NCBI GenBank assembly: GCA_000787465.1
Contig: JSYX01000010.1
Span: 1 to 64,000 of the forward strand
Direction of reading: 5' to 3'
Source: Thermomucor indicae-seudaticae
Lineage: Eukaryota; Mucoromycota; Mucoromycetes; Mucorales; Lichtheimiaceae
DNA length: 64,000 nt
A program made the translations under genes and the position numbers. Below, piece after piece: positions 15,836-28,262 of the stretch. Positions within the stretch are counted from its first letter, which is position 1. Every line of letters starts with the position of its first letter. The notes beneath the pieces are model-generated. The model saw only the letters and a program-made list of their open reading frames with translations. It was not told the DNA's origin and made no database searches.

Positions 15836-17982
15836 ATGCCTCCTCCTCAAAATAATAAACATTATGGCGCTGAGTATATAGAATTATCCAAGACCGATGC
15901 TCCACGGACCTCTTGCTCGTCCGCCTTAGATCACCAGGGCAACGATGATGAAGAAGATGCCAGTAATTCCAATGAACGACTTGCGATGCTTAGCAGTCGG
16001 GCATCCTCGGATTTACGAAATGAACGAACCCGATACAGCCAAGAGCGACTACTTGACAACGATATCCTGGATATACCAAAAAAAGGGAAATCCATTGCTA
16101 CGAGTTTAGCCTGGCAGGTAAAGAAAGGAAGAGGCAGGCATATGCGTATATCATGGAAGATCCAGTTACTGACCTACCCCTCTCTTTCTTTACTCCTTTA
16201 AAAAATAACATGTCGCACTCCTTTTCTATTTTCTTTACCTTCTTGTCCTTACATCGATCATGGGTATTCCATTATTCTTGCGTGTACTATATGTTTCCCT
16301 TGACATGTACTCCAATTTATCAAACTATTCAACCAAATCGAAATCATGGTTACACCAATACTTGACATTGCCACTTCAGGCATTGCCTTCACTCATCATA
16401 TCTGTCGTCGGGTTGATCATGGCCGGTGTCTTAATGGATCAATTTCAGGTAAAGAGCAAGGATGCTATATACAAGGCAATTGAATGGTATTATAGTAGCT
16501 GATATGTTGTGCTAGGGATGGGATGTATTTTTGAAAACGCCTGAACTCTTTATCTTGCTCCCAATATTGCTTAATCTGAAAGGCAATCTTGAAATGAACC
16601 TCGCTGCACGATTTTCTACTTCTGTAAGCACAATACGCATTTGCATGGGCGCGATTTCGAATTACTTAGTTATACCCACAAGGCCAATTTGGGCGAATTA
16701 GACCATGGTCCGACGAAACGAGCTCTGGTTGTTGGCAACCTTGCACTGTTACAAGTTCAAGCATTGGTGTCAGGTGCCATTGCCGGCGTGGCGTCCTTTG
16801 CTCTGGGATTGATTACGAAGCCAAAAGACGACATTAGTGATTATTACGAGAGCATGTACATGGCAGCCAGTGCCATGGTCTCTGCAGCCCTGTCAAGTGC
16901 CATCCTCGGAGTTTTCATGTGTGGTTTGATCTTGCTATGTCGTCGCTATAATATCAACCCTGGTAAGTGTTTCCTTTTCACCGTATAAGAAAAGCTCTTT
17001 GCTTACGTTGCCTCTAGACAATATTGCATGCCCTATGGCATCCTCGACAGGCGATATTGTCACACTGATATTACTTGCTGGGTCAGCCTTTGTCCTTCAG
17101 AACCATATGAGTAAGTCTATCACCCTGCCCCTCGCGTGGCCATCAGAATCTGACCAACAAGTTAAATAGACAGTGTCTTTAGTACTCTTGTCGTTCTCGT
17201 CATGTGCTGCTTTCTACCTCTCTTTGGCCTGGTTGTATGGAAAAACGTACAAGTCAAAGACCTACTTTTTGCCGGCTGGACACCCATCCTGCTGGCAATG
17301 GTAATCTCTAGGTATTTAAAGAAAATGGGACTTTAGATGTTTTCGTTTTTACCAAACTCGAGAAACAAGTTTGGCTGGCGTCGTCCTTGAAGAATACGTG
17401 GAACAATTCAAGGGCGTGGCACTCTTGACACCCGTGCTGATCGGCTTGGCAGGCAACCTGGGCTCCATTTACGCGTCGCGCATCAGTACCAGTTTACACG
17501 CTGAAACAAAGGAAAACTACCGCGTCGTGGAATATACACTCTTGGCAATGAATATTCCCGTCCAGATCATCTTCTTGCTCATCATTTGGGGTTTCAACAT
17601 GGGACAACTCAACTACAACGCCTGGTTCTTTATCGTTTATTTCTGCGTGTCCATGATATGCGTAAGTGACGAACCAGGACCGAATAAGAGCCTCCGACAC
17701 TTAATTTCCGTCTGTATCATAGACATGGATCTGCTTAAAGATGGGAAAAGCCATGACTTTGGTCTTCTGGAAATTTGGCTATGATCCTGACACTTATGTC
17801 CTTCCTTACTTGTAAGTTCAAATAAAATGTGAGATGGTTATTAACTGGCTGCTCACGATGTACCATATAGAACGGCAGGTATTGATGTCATTGGAACAGT
17901 TATGCTAGTCGCTGCTTTTGCCTGGCTTACATCTTCTGGCGCCGATGATATGGCCGCTCAACATGGACCCACGACGCATTAA
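15836..17982 (+). CDS. SLC41/MgtE-family divalent cation transporter
   Basis: About nine exons. A hydrophilic, Ser/Asp-rich N-terminus (residues 1-90) precedes two homologous membrane halves. The first half holds LPSLIISVVGLIMAGVLMDQ and the family signature LLPILLNLKGNLEMNLAARF followed by STSANLGELD. The second repeats it as LLTPVLIGLAGNLGSIYASR followed by ISTSLHAE. A further segment reads MASSTGDIVTLILLAG, and the protein ends with DPDTYVLPYLTAGIDVIGT. This duplicated pattern is that of eukaryotic SLC41 proteins, which are Mg2+ (or Na+/Mg2+) carriers. The exons at 15836-16117 and 16380-16448 and the joins after them are all in frame, so the gene looks intact. The ATG at 15836 was chosen because the open frame upstream has no conserved features. 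Substrate and membrane (plasma membrane or organelle) cannot be read from the sequence. Confidence 0.88.
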
Positions 17983-18756
17983 GCCCATCATTTTCTTCTA
18001 TAGAAGCCGGCCTTCTCTTTCATCACACATCATCATTTCCCCCTTCTCATACCCCTACCCCCGCTTTGTTAGTAGTTGCTGCATTGTAAAAGTTTCATAG
18101 ATAGACGTAACTCAATGGACCAGAGGGTGTTGGGAGCCACTTTTATTCCCATGGATATTACGTACGATCCAGAACTATTCGGTGGCCTTACTGTTACTGA
18201 CTGTTCCCTTCCATAATCATTGCCTAAATTTTGCTAACCAAAGACTTGAAGTGAGCAAACCTTGCATTATGAATTCTTCATCGGCGACATCAACATTGTC
18301 ATTATAACAAACCCACGGGTTCCATGGATGTACATAAACTTCACTTTTGTACGACTTTAAACCTTTGTCTGGATGGAGTGGCCCGCAGTTCAAAATGAAT
18401 ATTTCACTTCCTTGCCCTTGAGTACCTAGATGTGAAGAGAAAAAAAGAGAAGGAATATAAAGTTGCTTCGACATCGTAAACCACACTGCTTCCCCAATGC
18501 ACTCCAAAGACCATCACCCTCCGAAGCCTTCCGTTTTTTCTTTGTCTTGGCTAAATCAACCAGTCGACCCAGAAACGGAGATATCTAAGATTTTTGTCGA
18601 TGCAGATAGAAGAAAAAGCACGAAAAGAAAGGAAAAAAGAAAACTTTCCTAGGGTGCCATGGCACGCTGGGAAAAAAGGGAAAAAACCGCTCAGTCTAAA
18701 ATAATGCGCTGGAGCGACTATGGATCAAAAAGAGGTAGGAGGAGCAAGGTATATAT
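17983..18756. other. Convergent 3' spacer between transporter and OGT genes
   Basis: Two genes end toward each other here. A 96-codon minus-strand frame (18217-18507) starts at an ATG but has no motif and no clear upstream exon. I treat it as chance. The rest should be 3' untranslated DNA. Confidence 0.35.
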
Positions 18757-21700
18757 CTAAAGGTCGTCCGGATCAGTCACCCAAATGCAGCCAGCTGTAT
18801 TCCGGTCTTGATGAATGTCTTCGAATTCTTCTGCCGTAACCCACCGTCGCCATGCCTCGACATACCCACGCTCCAGATTCCGCGTCCACCTATATGTGTC
18901 AAACAAGCGACTAGTCTCTCGAGTACAAAAGAGTCGTTTGCGAAGTGATATAAGTGCTCCTTGACCTCTCCGTAGCACCTTGCCGTCCGGCGTTGTTTCG
19001 TATATGTATTTCACGCTTTGTGCCAGCTCCACTGCACGATCCTCGTAATGCTGTTCCGTTGCAACAACCATCTCACTTCCATAACCAGTTGCCTGCGCTA
19101 TACTAGCACCAACGCGCGAACACATCTTGTGCATGTACTTTGGATAGGTTATGATTGGTGTGCCAGACCATAAGATATCGGCTGCCGTTGTGTGTGCGTT
19201 ACACTCTGGAGTATCCAAGAACAAGTCAGCGACGCGCCCTCGATGAATATGTACATGTTTTGGTGCCACATCCGTAAAGATCACCCTCTGAGCAACTTGT
19301 GCCCCCGCCCATTCCGTTGCGCATCGTCGCAAATGTCGCTCACCGGCCGGCGGAAAGCGAAGTAACCATAACACAGAATGAGGCACCCGTTCTAATATCC
19401 GTAACCACATTCGGAAAGTTGCTGGCTCTAGCTTGTACAGTTGATTAAAGTTGGCAAATATTACGACATCGTCCGGCAGATTTGGGAAAACTTCGCGACG
19501 CATGTTCCACCTCCGTTCTTCTTCAAAGGCCCAGAGAGTTTCAGGATCATCGATGCCCGTCGATGGCCCAAGAATAAGTGAATTGCTCCCTGCTTGTCCA
19601 TCTTGTTCCCCTTCTTCCCGAAATCCCTGCTTGTGGTCGTTGACAAAGTATGAATGTGGCATGTAAATGAACTTTTCCGTATACACAAAGTCGTCTGTGT
19701 CTTCTTCCGGGTCGACGTCTCCTTCAAAATCCCCGCCATTGTCATTGTTGCCATACATGGCACGCCGCTGCCGCCATACTTCACAGCTGACCATCTCAGG
19801 AGGACAAACAATCGGGTCTGCAATGATCCAGTCGCACCAACCACCTCCAAGAGTCCCTGCAAAGCCCATAAACGAGCACTGAACTGGACTCGGCCGTGCT
19901 GCAAAGATTTCATTTCTTGCTCCCTTGGTATAACCGTTCAAATTCACCAGCACATGGATGCCGTCGCTGACAATCTGCTCGACAACTTGTTGGTTTGACC
20001 AGCTAGAGACATCTATAAAATGTTCCGCTTCCCGTTCAATCTTCTGCCGGTACGGTGAGTTATCGCTTGGAGTCGTCGCATAACAAAAGACCTCGAAGCC
20101 AGTTCTGTCATGGAATCCAAAAACAGATTGCATAAGATGTGCCAGAGGGTGGTTATTGAAATCTGACGACACATAGCCAATTCTGAGACGTGGCGATGGG
20201 GGTGGAGGAGGAGGATAGACATGGGTAGGAACCCAAGACGAGGTCAAAGTTCCATGTGATATACGCAACGCATTTCGATGGGAAATTAGTCTGACTTGTC
20301 GTGCCGTCAGTGGATAGGTGAAAGTATGGAATGGCAAAACAGTTGGTACAGGTGGTGCGGAGAGACTTGTGGGTATAAGCGGTCTTTGGTAGCGGTGCGA
20401 TGACTCCTTCGTGACAGTAATACGAGGCTGCGGAATATCAGTTTGAATAGCCCCACCATAGTGTTCCAGATACCAATTGCGCTGCAAACGTCGCATGATG
20501 CGTTCAATCAGTCGTATTAGCCAGCCGCCCTCGTTCTTCTTCTTGTGCGTTTCGGAGAAATATGCCAATCTCTTCGTCCACAGCTCCACTAGCCTAGCTG
20601 AATCGCCGTCTCGCACAACAGTGGCTTCCACGCACTTTTCTGCCAAATGCTCACCCAGCGATTTGCCGCTCTGATCAATCTGTAGTTTCAAAATTCCTAC
20701 ACCCCAGACTGCACCATCATCGAGCTGCTTCTCGACAATTTCCACGACACGTCCAATCCATCCACTCCTAGCCTTCTTGTCACCAGTGCTAGGATAAAAG
20801 TTGCCATATTGATCGACTGTCGGTTCGTCTCCAACTCCTCCACGGCCTCGCCAATCACACACCCCGCCAAGTGAATTGACCAGACCGCAGACGGCATCCA
20901 CAAAGTTGGGGTTGACTTCAACAGCCCGTCGATACCATTGGACAGAATCTTGCACACGGCCCATATCCTTGATTGCATTGCCCAGATTGGCGAGCGCCAC
21001 ATCAAACCGAGGATTGTACTCAACCGCTTTTTCGTACATACAGATCGCCTCGTTAAGGTGCCCCATGTCCTTGAGTAACGATCCCAAATTGGTGTATAAA
21101 TGAGGATGCCTAGGGTCAAGCTGCAAGCCATACATATAATATTGCATAGCAAGCATTGTACCCGTAATCGGCTGCTGTTGTTGCTGCGTATTGCCGGATG
21201 GTAACTTGACGGCCAAGGCTGCGCTAGCTCCCGAAATGTTGCTAAGAATAATACCAAGGTTATTGGCTGTGGAGGGGCTTGGATGCAATGCCAAACTCAA
21301 ATAGTACAGGGGCAGTAAAAGTGACAACGTCGGTGCCGCCCGTCCCTCAGCCGTGGCAGCTGCTGCCATAGCAGGTGCCGATGGATTCATCATGTCTTGA
21401 AACAGTTTCGCCAAAGTGAGCAGTATCGTCGAGGTAGTCTGATTCGCCTGCTGCAAAGCATTTGACGCGGAGCTAGCGTCAACACCTATTTGTGCAGATG
21501 CCGTCAATCCCGCCAAACCAGGCAAAACACCACACGTCCGCGGAAAAGCTATTTGGATGATGCGCTCCGCCTGATCAGGTTGAAGCAAAACCAGCGGTAA
21601 TGCTGCTGGTTCAAGCAACTTGCCATACCGGGCGGCTTCCAACACAGCTTGTGAACCACAGGTAAGGGCAATATGATTAGCAATCGCTAAAAGATTGCTG

Positions 21701-23482
21701 CCACCGAACGCCAACTCGAGCCCTTTTTCGTATTCTCGTCTCGCGCCTGAAATGTCACCTAGGGCATATTTAAGGTTGCCTTTTGCATAAAACAGGTTTT
21801 GAAGCCTTGGCAGCTGATGGATCGGCAGTAGTCGCGGTATCTTGATCGGTTCGTCCCTCCCCGATAATTTCGCATCTTCCTGGGTCTTAAAGAAGTATTG
21901 TTCGACGAATTCGCAGACGCCCAAGGCTTCTTTATACCGCGGATACACTTGCTGCTGTCGAGATTTGTCGTCCCCCAAACCGGTCTTGTTACGGTCACCT
22001 CCGTCTTGGTCGTTGGTACCGGAGCTCGTCACCGTAGAACAAAGCACGCCGACCAAGTTCTCCACAGCATCCCAGTAACCCGGGCGAAGTTTTACGGCCT
22101 GGTACCACCATTGCTCTGCCTCTGCTGTTCGTCCCATGCTGCGCAAAGTAGTTCCGATGTTGCTCATGGCTTCCACGTAGTTTGGATCGTACTTCAGAAT
22201 GAGTTGGTTGTAGCGAAGAGAAGATTGATAGTCCTGACGAGTGTAGTAAACGCATGCTAAAAGAAGCAATGTGGGAAGGTGCGTCGGGGACGCATCATGC
22301 AACAGATGCAGCAATGATAACAGTGCCGGACTACGTGGCGTACTGGAGTACATCGAATGAGCGTATTGTAGCATGCTTTCTCTCCATTCTTCGGTCCATT
22401 CTGCGTTGGCGAGCGGATGAAGCAGTTGTGAAGCGGTCCCTGTTTGTTGCGGTAATATAGCTCCAGACGAAGCAGCCGACGATGATGCATGCCCTACAGC
22501 AGCCGCTGCGAGATACTGATTGGAGGCAGCCACACCAGGAAAAGCATTCGAAGGCACAGATTGCAATGGTACTGCACTGTGCATATTTGGTAAGACTCCA
22601 GCAGCTGGCTGGGGTACTAGATTAAGGTCGTGACCGCCGAATTGATACATCTGTTGGCTGCTGTGTTTCGGTTTAGCTTGTCTCTGATTTTGTAGTGATG
22701 TGAAATCAGTGCTCTGTGGGACGTGGGATTGTTGTTGCGGCTGAAGGATCTGCTGCTGTTGCTGTGCTGCTAGTTGAGACTGTTGCGGATTGATGCCTAA
22801 GCTGTCCAATGTAGGAAGCACCCCTGTGCTTGTTGCAGCCCCATGCTGCGTTTGGGCATGCCGTTGCTGATAATATTGTTTCTGAAGATCGGGTTCCACT
22901 CGAGCTGATAGATACTGTCGCCGTTTCGGATCGTAATAGTGATTGACCCAGCCATTGGCACCCTCGAAATAGTAACTGGCAAGGGTAGGCGACTGTGGCG
23001 GAAGCATGATTGACGGCAAGTTTTGAGACTGCTGGAGGTTCTGAGACTGATCATGGTGCTGTTGATAGTATTGTTGATACAGTTGCTGGTATTGGTTTAG
23101 TGTCGCCGAGTACGAAGCGTTGTTCATGGGAATGTTTAAGAGCTGTGAAACATGTTGCGAATCTTGATCTGTGACGATGCCGAGCTGCTGATGCACAGAA
23201 CCTGAACCTTGTTGTGGGTATACGATCGATGAAGGGTCCAGCTGAATATACTGTTGATGATTGCGTGGAATCTGTGACTAAACCATACGTGTTAGGTACA
23301 CGATCTCGGATGCAAGTCTGAAATTCACTTACAGAAAGTAGATTCCTATCCCCATCAGTGTCCGTACGTAGACATTGCGAGAAGTCCTGTGTGTAAATAG
23401 GTTGCTTCTGATGATTATGGGGCTGTAGATAGAGTCTATCGGCGGGAAAGGCACCAGGCATACAGTTTTGCTGGAATAGCAT
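18757..23482 (-). CDS. OGT: O-GlcNAc transferase, animal-type (TPR plus GT41)
   Basis: Exon 1 (23482-23333) and exon 2 (23277-18757) give about 1556 residues; the single intron joins LLS to SQIPRNHQQY in frame. The first 340 residues are rich in Gln, with runs such as QQYYQQHHDQSQNLQQSQ. TPR repeats follow in two blocks (about 375-450 and 760-860). The GT41 catalytic domain begins near 1080: HPLAHLMQS holds the counterpart of human OGT His498, NGYTKGARNE the His558 region, FNQLYK the UDP-binding Lys842 (here about residue 1330), and LDTPECNAHTTAADILWSGTP the sugar-nucleotide site. The enzyme moves GlcNAc from UDP-GlcNAc to Ser/Thr of nuclear and cytosolic proteins. A Ser/Gly- and Asp-rich insert lies between the two catalytic lobes. 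No signal peptide is visible. All key residues are present, so activity is expected. SPY-type O-fucosyltransferase is the main alternative; the LYK and HPLAHLMQS context favours OGT. Confidence 0.9.
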
Positions 23483-26157
23483 TCGTAAGGAGGCAGACAG
23501 ACTGAAGTGGGTATGAACAGGGAGCGAGGTACCTCTTCGGAAACGAAATAGAGGTCACGGAGAATAACAAAGAAGCAGAGAAAAGTAACAAAAATGATGA
23601 TACAATCAAGAAAAGGAGGTGAGCATTATAATAAGGGTTTTTTTTCTGAGAGACGCGCACCAGAGGTGGTTTTTCAAACTGCGCTACGTCATGCCAGCGG
23701 TCTAGCCATAATTGGTTAGCCATGTTCGCAGGCTTTCTTCTCCTCTCCTTGTTCTGGTCTGCAGAACGATGACCTCCCCTATAAGCTTTTCTGCGTATAG
23801 TGCCTACTAAAGAATGACATAAAGAATTCGCCGTTGTGTTTCCTCGGTCATAAATGGAGCGTTTATTACGACACATACAGTATCTGTTTGGAGCCATCAA
23901 ACAAAAAACAGTACCGTGTCACACACACAAGAGACTAATGCAATAGGCGACCATCAGCCGCACCAAGCCATGTTCTTCAAAATATGATAATTAAAACGAA
24001 TAGTTGCACATAGATATTGCATTTGTAAGACGTTATATCAATAGCTAGCCTGTCCATACAGTCTTGCTAAACGGGAATGTTTTTCGACGTATAAGAAAGG
24101 AAAGAGTGTAGAAGTCAACGACAGAAACTTCCGCGCCACTCAAATGTACATTCTAGAACCGAGCAAGTTTTACAGACTGTTCGATTTACGTCGCCAACAT
24201 CAAGAATAAACATTTCGCACATACTTGGTTTTCGGTAGACCCAAGATGTGTTCTCGAGTAGGACTTGTGTTCAGCCATCAACCCCTTACTTCTTTTTCTT
24301 TGTCATATATCAGCGAATCGCGCTGATACAAAAGTTATCAGGGCTTGATTGAATTGATTGACTTTGTATGCACTTCAGAGGAGATGAAGCGAAGGCGATG
24401 AATTGTGTTTGTGTTTTGGCAAGTGCCATAATCACAAATCAATCCGGGCAATGTAGATTGGACTATAAAGCATCAACAAAGGAGTTGAATTAATCTTGCA
24501 GTAACTTCACAGTATTGTTGGATGGCTTTGACACAGTGATACAAAAGATGCTCATGATAAACGTGTTCAACTTTTTGTTGTCGTTTACGTAACACTAAGT
24601 CGCCAGGCCCGAACTTCGCACGGTTGCCGTCTAGCAAGGGCAAAGTCATTTCCTTGTATACAGTCATCCGCTCGGTTTTCGCGCTTCAGATTTTCCAACT
24701 TCGAGATAGCTTAAAGCGAGTACGGTTCCTGAAATGATGGGGCTCCGAAGTACGCCCGAGAGTTGACATACGTACCAAGATTGCAAAAATTGCTTTATGT
24801 CCTGGTGAGCACTCAGTCACCAACATTTTTCATAGAATCGGCATCAGGTCTGGGCATCGTGCACTTCTTGTATCGCATTTCCCGTGGCGGTACCTTAAGC
24901 AACCTTGATCCAACCTTCTTGCAGTGCGGTTCGTTGCCATGGACGAGAGCCAAGATCTTGCAAAGTCGGTAAAGCACAGGACATCTCCATCTGCAAAAAG
25001 CGGAAGTCGCTATGTCTATCGCCCACCACCCGCAAGAGTAATGAAGAGAATAAAGACGCGAAAGTGGCGACATAGTTCCTAACGCTCACTCCGCCGACCG
25101 CCGGCAGCTTGGTGATCTGACCCTTCAATTGCTCAGCAACGTGGGGACAGGTCTGACTGCTTTAGCAGCGAGTAGAAGCCGTGTAAAAGAAACTCTGTCG
25201 GTGGACTCAAGAAAGCGTGGATTATGCAGCGGTGTATGTTAGGACTATGGTCGAAGTGGCTGCGCTCGCGTACCCTGGCACGGCAGTTGGAGGCGATAAC
25301 GTGCCAATGGAAAGTGCACAAGCTCATCATCTTTTGCACCAAGCTTGTTGGACACATAAGAAGTTTCTCGCATACCGCAAGGCTTCTTTGTTCATACGGC
25401 TGTTACGCCGGAGCGGCTCGTTGTCTAAATGCTGCTGTTGCTGAAGCATGAAGTAGCTCTGAACTTTATGTGCCTGACAGCCATGCTCGAAGTTAGGGTT
25501 CCGAACAGGATGCTTAGCAAGGGTGGGGCACTGAGGACGGCCCCAGCTCAAGACAAGACCCAGAGCGGGAATATCTGGGAGAGACTCAAGAATATCCTGT
25601 CCGTTTAGACGACGTTTACGAACTGGGTATACCGGATGGTCGATGATTTGCCAATAACGGACAGCACGCATGGCGAGCAGCTTTTCGACGACGGAACCAT
25701 CGCTGATTGAGAACCATCGATATCAGCAGAGCGAGAAGCGTACGTTTTGGAGCGACATCGCATGGTGCGGCCCTCAAGGGACCTTATAAGTAAGCAGTAA
25801 TGGGAACGCGTACTTGCAGACGACATTGAGATGGCGGAAAGCCTAGGAAGAATAGAGAAGTTATGCAACAAACTATAGGGCTTATTCAGGCGTTTGATGG
25901 ATAGCCTACAAGCTTAAAAGATTGCTCATAAGTAGAGGTCCACTTTTCTTAAAGCCGCTTTACCCGACTACATCATCTGAAGCTTGAAGCCTTCGTTCAT
26001 TTTTACGCGAGCTCCGAGACATTTGAGCCTATTGTTCTCTTTTGCGAAGCCTTTGACAGAGGAAAGAAAGTCTTACTGTAGCGATTAAACAAGCGAGGAT
26101 AACAAGGAAGCAAGTAAAAAACTAAATCCAGACATTGGGATGGGAGGTGAGTTTAGT
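23483..26157. other. Gene-free region upstream of OGT
   Basis: About 2.7 kb. The first few hundred bases should be the OGT promoter; an open minus-strand frame at 23436-23900 overlaps the OGT start and has low-complexity content, so I do not call it a gene. The middle part (about 24470-25870) has weak retroelement-like traces listed separately. The rest shows nothing I can support. Confidence 0.35.
24473..25871 (-). mobile_element. Possible degraded Ty3-like retroelement fossil
   Basis: Minus-strand frames hold short pieces that resemble the end of a retroelement integrase. KFGPGDLVLRKRQQKVE near 24570-24630 resembles the GDLVLL box that follows the integrase core. A stretch near 25150-25230 (SPPTEFLLHGFYSLL) resembles the 'TGxSPFxLxxG' segment. 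The pieces lie in different frames and contain stops, and I found no LTRs, protease or reverse transcriptase motifs. This may be a coincidence of low-complexity similarity, so the call is tentative. Confidence 0.22.
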
Positions 26158-26160
26158 TTT

Positions 26161-26545
26161 CACTAGGGGAAAACTAATCCTTCAATCCAACGGATATATT
26201 CTTGAATACTCCTTGGGAACAATCCTTGAATAAAGCTTGCTTTCGAGCGATTCAAGGGTTATTCAAGGAAACTTTGAACTTCTACCGCCGGACTGATATA
26301 GCCAAGGTCCGAGTTCCCAACTCGAAGTTTCGAAACAACTCGTCTTCAAAGGTCATGCAAATGCTTCGGGTTGGGTGTAAACTACAGTTATTGCAAAAAG
26401 CAATAATCATTGAATTCAAGGATACGATCTTTAAATTATCATTGGACTAGTCCTTAAATCAACATTTACGTAACCTTTAATTCCAGGACATATTCTTTAC
26501 TTTATCCTGGCATAATCAAAATTCAAGGATTATTTTCCCGTAGTG
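26161..26545. mobile_element. Non-autonomous CACTA-type element (MITE)
   Basis: The left end begins CACTAGGGGAAAACTAATCC at 26161. The right end, read on the other strand from 26545, begins CACTACGGGAAAATAATCC. The inverted repeats run about 25 bases with few mismatches. TTT lies immediately outside each end (26158-26160 and 26546-26548), consistent with the 3-bp target duplication made by CACTA (En/Spm) transposases. The 385-bp interior has no reading frame with transposase motifs but repeats the 8-mers CCTTGAAT/ATTCAAGG several times in both orientations, a typical subterminal pattern. It lies about 65 bases upstream of the start codon of the next gene. Confidence 0.72.
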
Positions 26546-26611
26546 TTTGCATGAGTTATTGACGTAAAAAGTCAGAAAAGGGGAAGTCGAAAAGCAACGC
26601 ACAAATTTCTA

Positions 26612-28145
26612 ATGGAACGTCGATACCCTGCACAGCCTATTCGCCGATCATCCCGCACAAGCTATACCGACGATGACGATCAGCTTAGCCGAATGTCTGA
26701 TCTGGAAGGCGACTCGACCACACCCATGACAGTTCAACGAGGGACAGAACCCAATAGTTATTCTTTACGGCGTAGATCGTCTTCTGTATCCTTAACCGCT
26801 TCACCTTCTTCGTCTTCTCAGAAAATGAGCATTGACTCTGACGATGCACGATCTATTTCTTCGGTGTGCGCAAGCCGCTCACGTCAACTGTTTACACCCA
26901 CACAAGAGCCACCTCTTCGTCTCACACGTTCCCTATCTTCCGAACTGACAGGTTTGACAGGTTGGACAGGTGTTACGATGGAATATCCAATTGGAGAACG
27001 TACAGGCGTAGACGAAGTGATGATGGATCCGGATAATGCTAGGATGGGCTCTAACAAAAAGTCTCTGGCACCTGCGCCAAAAGGATCGCCGCGACCTATC
27101 GCATCCTCTTCCTCATCAACCGCGGAACGCTCACCCTATCGACATCATCATCGCTCAGCTAGCAGCAGCAGTGCAGAAGCAGGAACTAGTAGCTCAGGAA
27201 AACGTCCAGATCCTGAACGAAGAACTGTCAATCGTCGAAGCTCGTTGCTGGTAAGCATTTTAGATGCTCCCTCTCTCTCTCTTTCTCTCTCTCTCCCCTG
27301 TTATTCAATCCGAATACTCTATTCCGGATGGGAAAAAAGCCAAGGTCCAAAACACTTGCAAGAGTGCTTCGACAAGCTGATGTATGTCGAAAGATGATCC
27401 ATGCCGCAATCGTAACTCGCTGACCTGACGCTGTTCCTGCAGGAAGAAACACGACTTGCTGATCTTGAGATGCGTCGAGAGCACGATATCACACAACAGA
27501 TAAAAAACCGACTGGGAAAAATGTCAATGGATACGGACAGTAGTTTCAAGTCCTTGGTACTTGTTAGTTGAGTTTGAAGGGTCATATTTAAGTGCTGATG
27601 GGTATCGTCAAGGGTGCAGTGCCGGCAGCCGCCTGGGCACGAATTCGGGACGGTGATCCATCACCTACCATTGCGCCGTATCAGTGCTCTAAACTAAATC
27701 CAGAGATGGAGATCACGGTAATACTATATCACATACACACACGTAAAAGAGCTTTTGGAAGCGAATTAGCTGATAGGTTCTTCAGAACTTTCAGTTTGAC
27801 AACCTCCCATCTCCAGTACAGCAAAGCTTCAAAAGCGTAAAGCGAAAAGGTGCCATTTGACGTGTTTGTTCATAGCGCCATGATACTAACGAATCTTACA
27901 CTGAAACAGCATCGGAAGACAGATTTGATCGTTATCCAACCAGTAGCTTGAAACGCAGGGCTGTGTCACCCTCTGTATCTGCATCAGGGTCGCCTGTCCT
28001 ATCAGCCGTTTCCAGCCCATCCTATTCGCTTTATGGCAGTAGTCCTACAAGTAATGCTGCTGCTCGAGCGCAGCAAAAACCGTATAGCTCCTTTAACCTC
28101 CAAGATGCTAGTGGAGGAATAAGCAGAATGTCACTCAGCGAATAA
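26612..28145 (+). CDS. Uncharacterised Ser-rich protein
   Basis: I do not recognise a named family. Exon 1 (26612-27250, 213 codons) encodes a hydrophilic protein with RRSSRTSYTDDDD, Ser-rich runs and RRSS sites that look like basophilic-kinase targets. A phase-0 intron with a long CT-rich tract (27251-27442) leads to exon 2 (27443-27556), which holds a charged helix (EETRLADLEMRREHDITQQI). A third exon begins near GAVPAAAWARIRDGDPSP. The last exons read KRKASEDRFDRYP then SSLKRRAVSPSVSASGSPVL, ending GGISRMSLSE. The C-terminal KRK...KRR pattern suggests a nuclear protein. The exon joins near 27590-27840 are uncertain. The short distance to the MITE at 26161-26545 means that element may lie in the promoter. 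Confidence 0.6.
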
Positions 28146-28262
28146 AAAGGTTATACTCGCGTCTCTCATTATCATACCATTTTTGGGTTATCATGACAGT
28201 CGCGGAAATAGTCGAAAGTTCCCACAATCTCTCTTTTCCTTTTTCTTTTGTGTTTCCATACG

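Noticed and set aside
18217..18507. 96-codon minus-strand frame in the 3' spacer
   Set aside because: No motif or upstream exon.
21000..22500. Many open frames antisense to OGT
   Set aside because: Shadows of the 4.5-kb OGT exon.
23436..23900. 154-codon minus-strand frame overlapping the OGT start
   Set aside because: It is out of frame with OGT, low in information and lies in the promoter.
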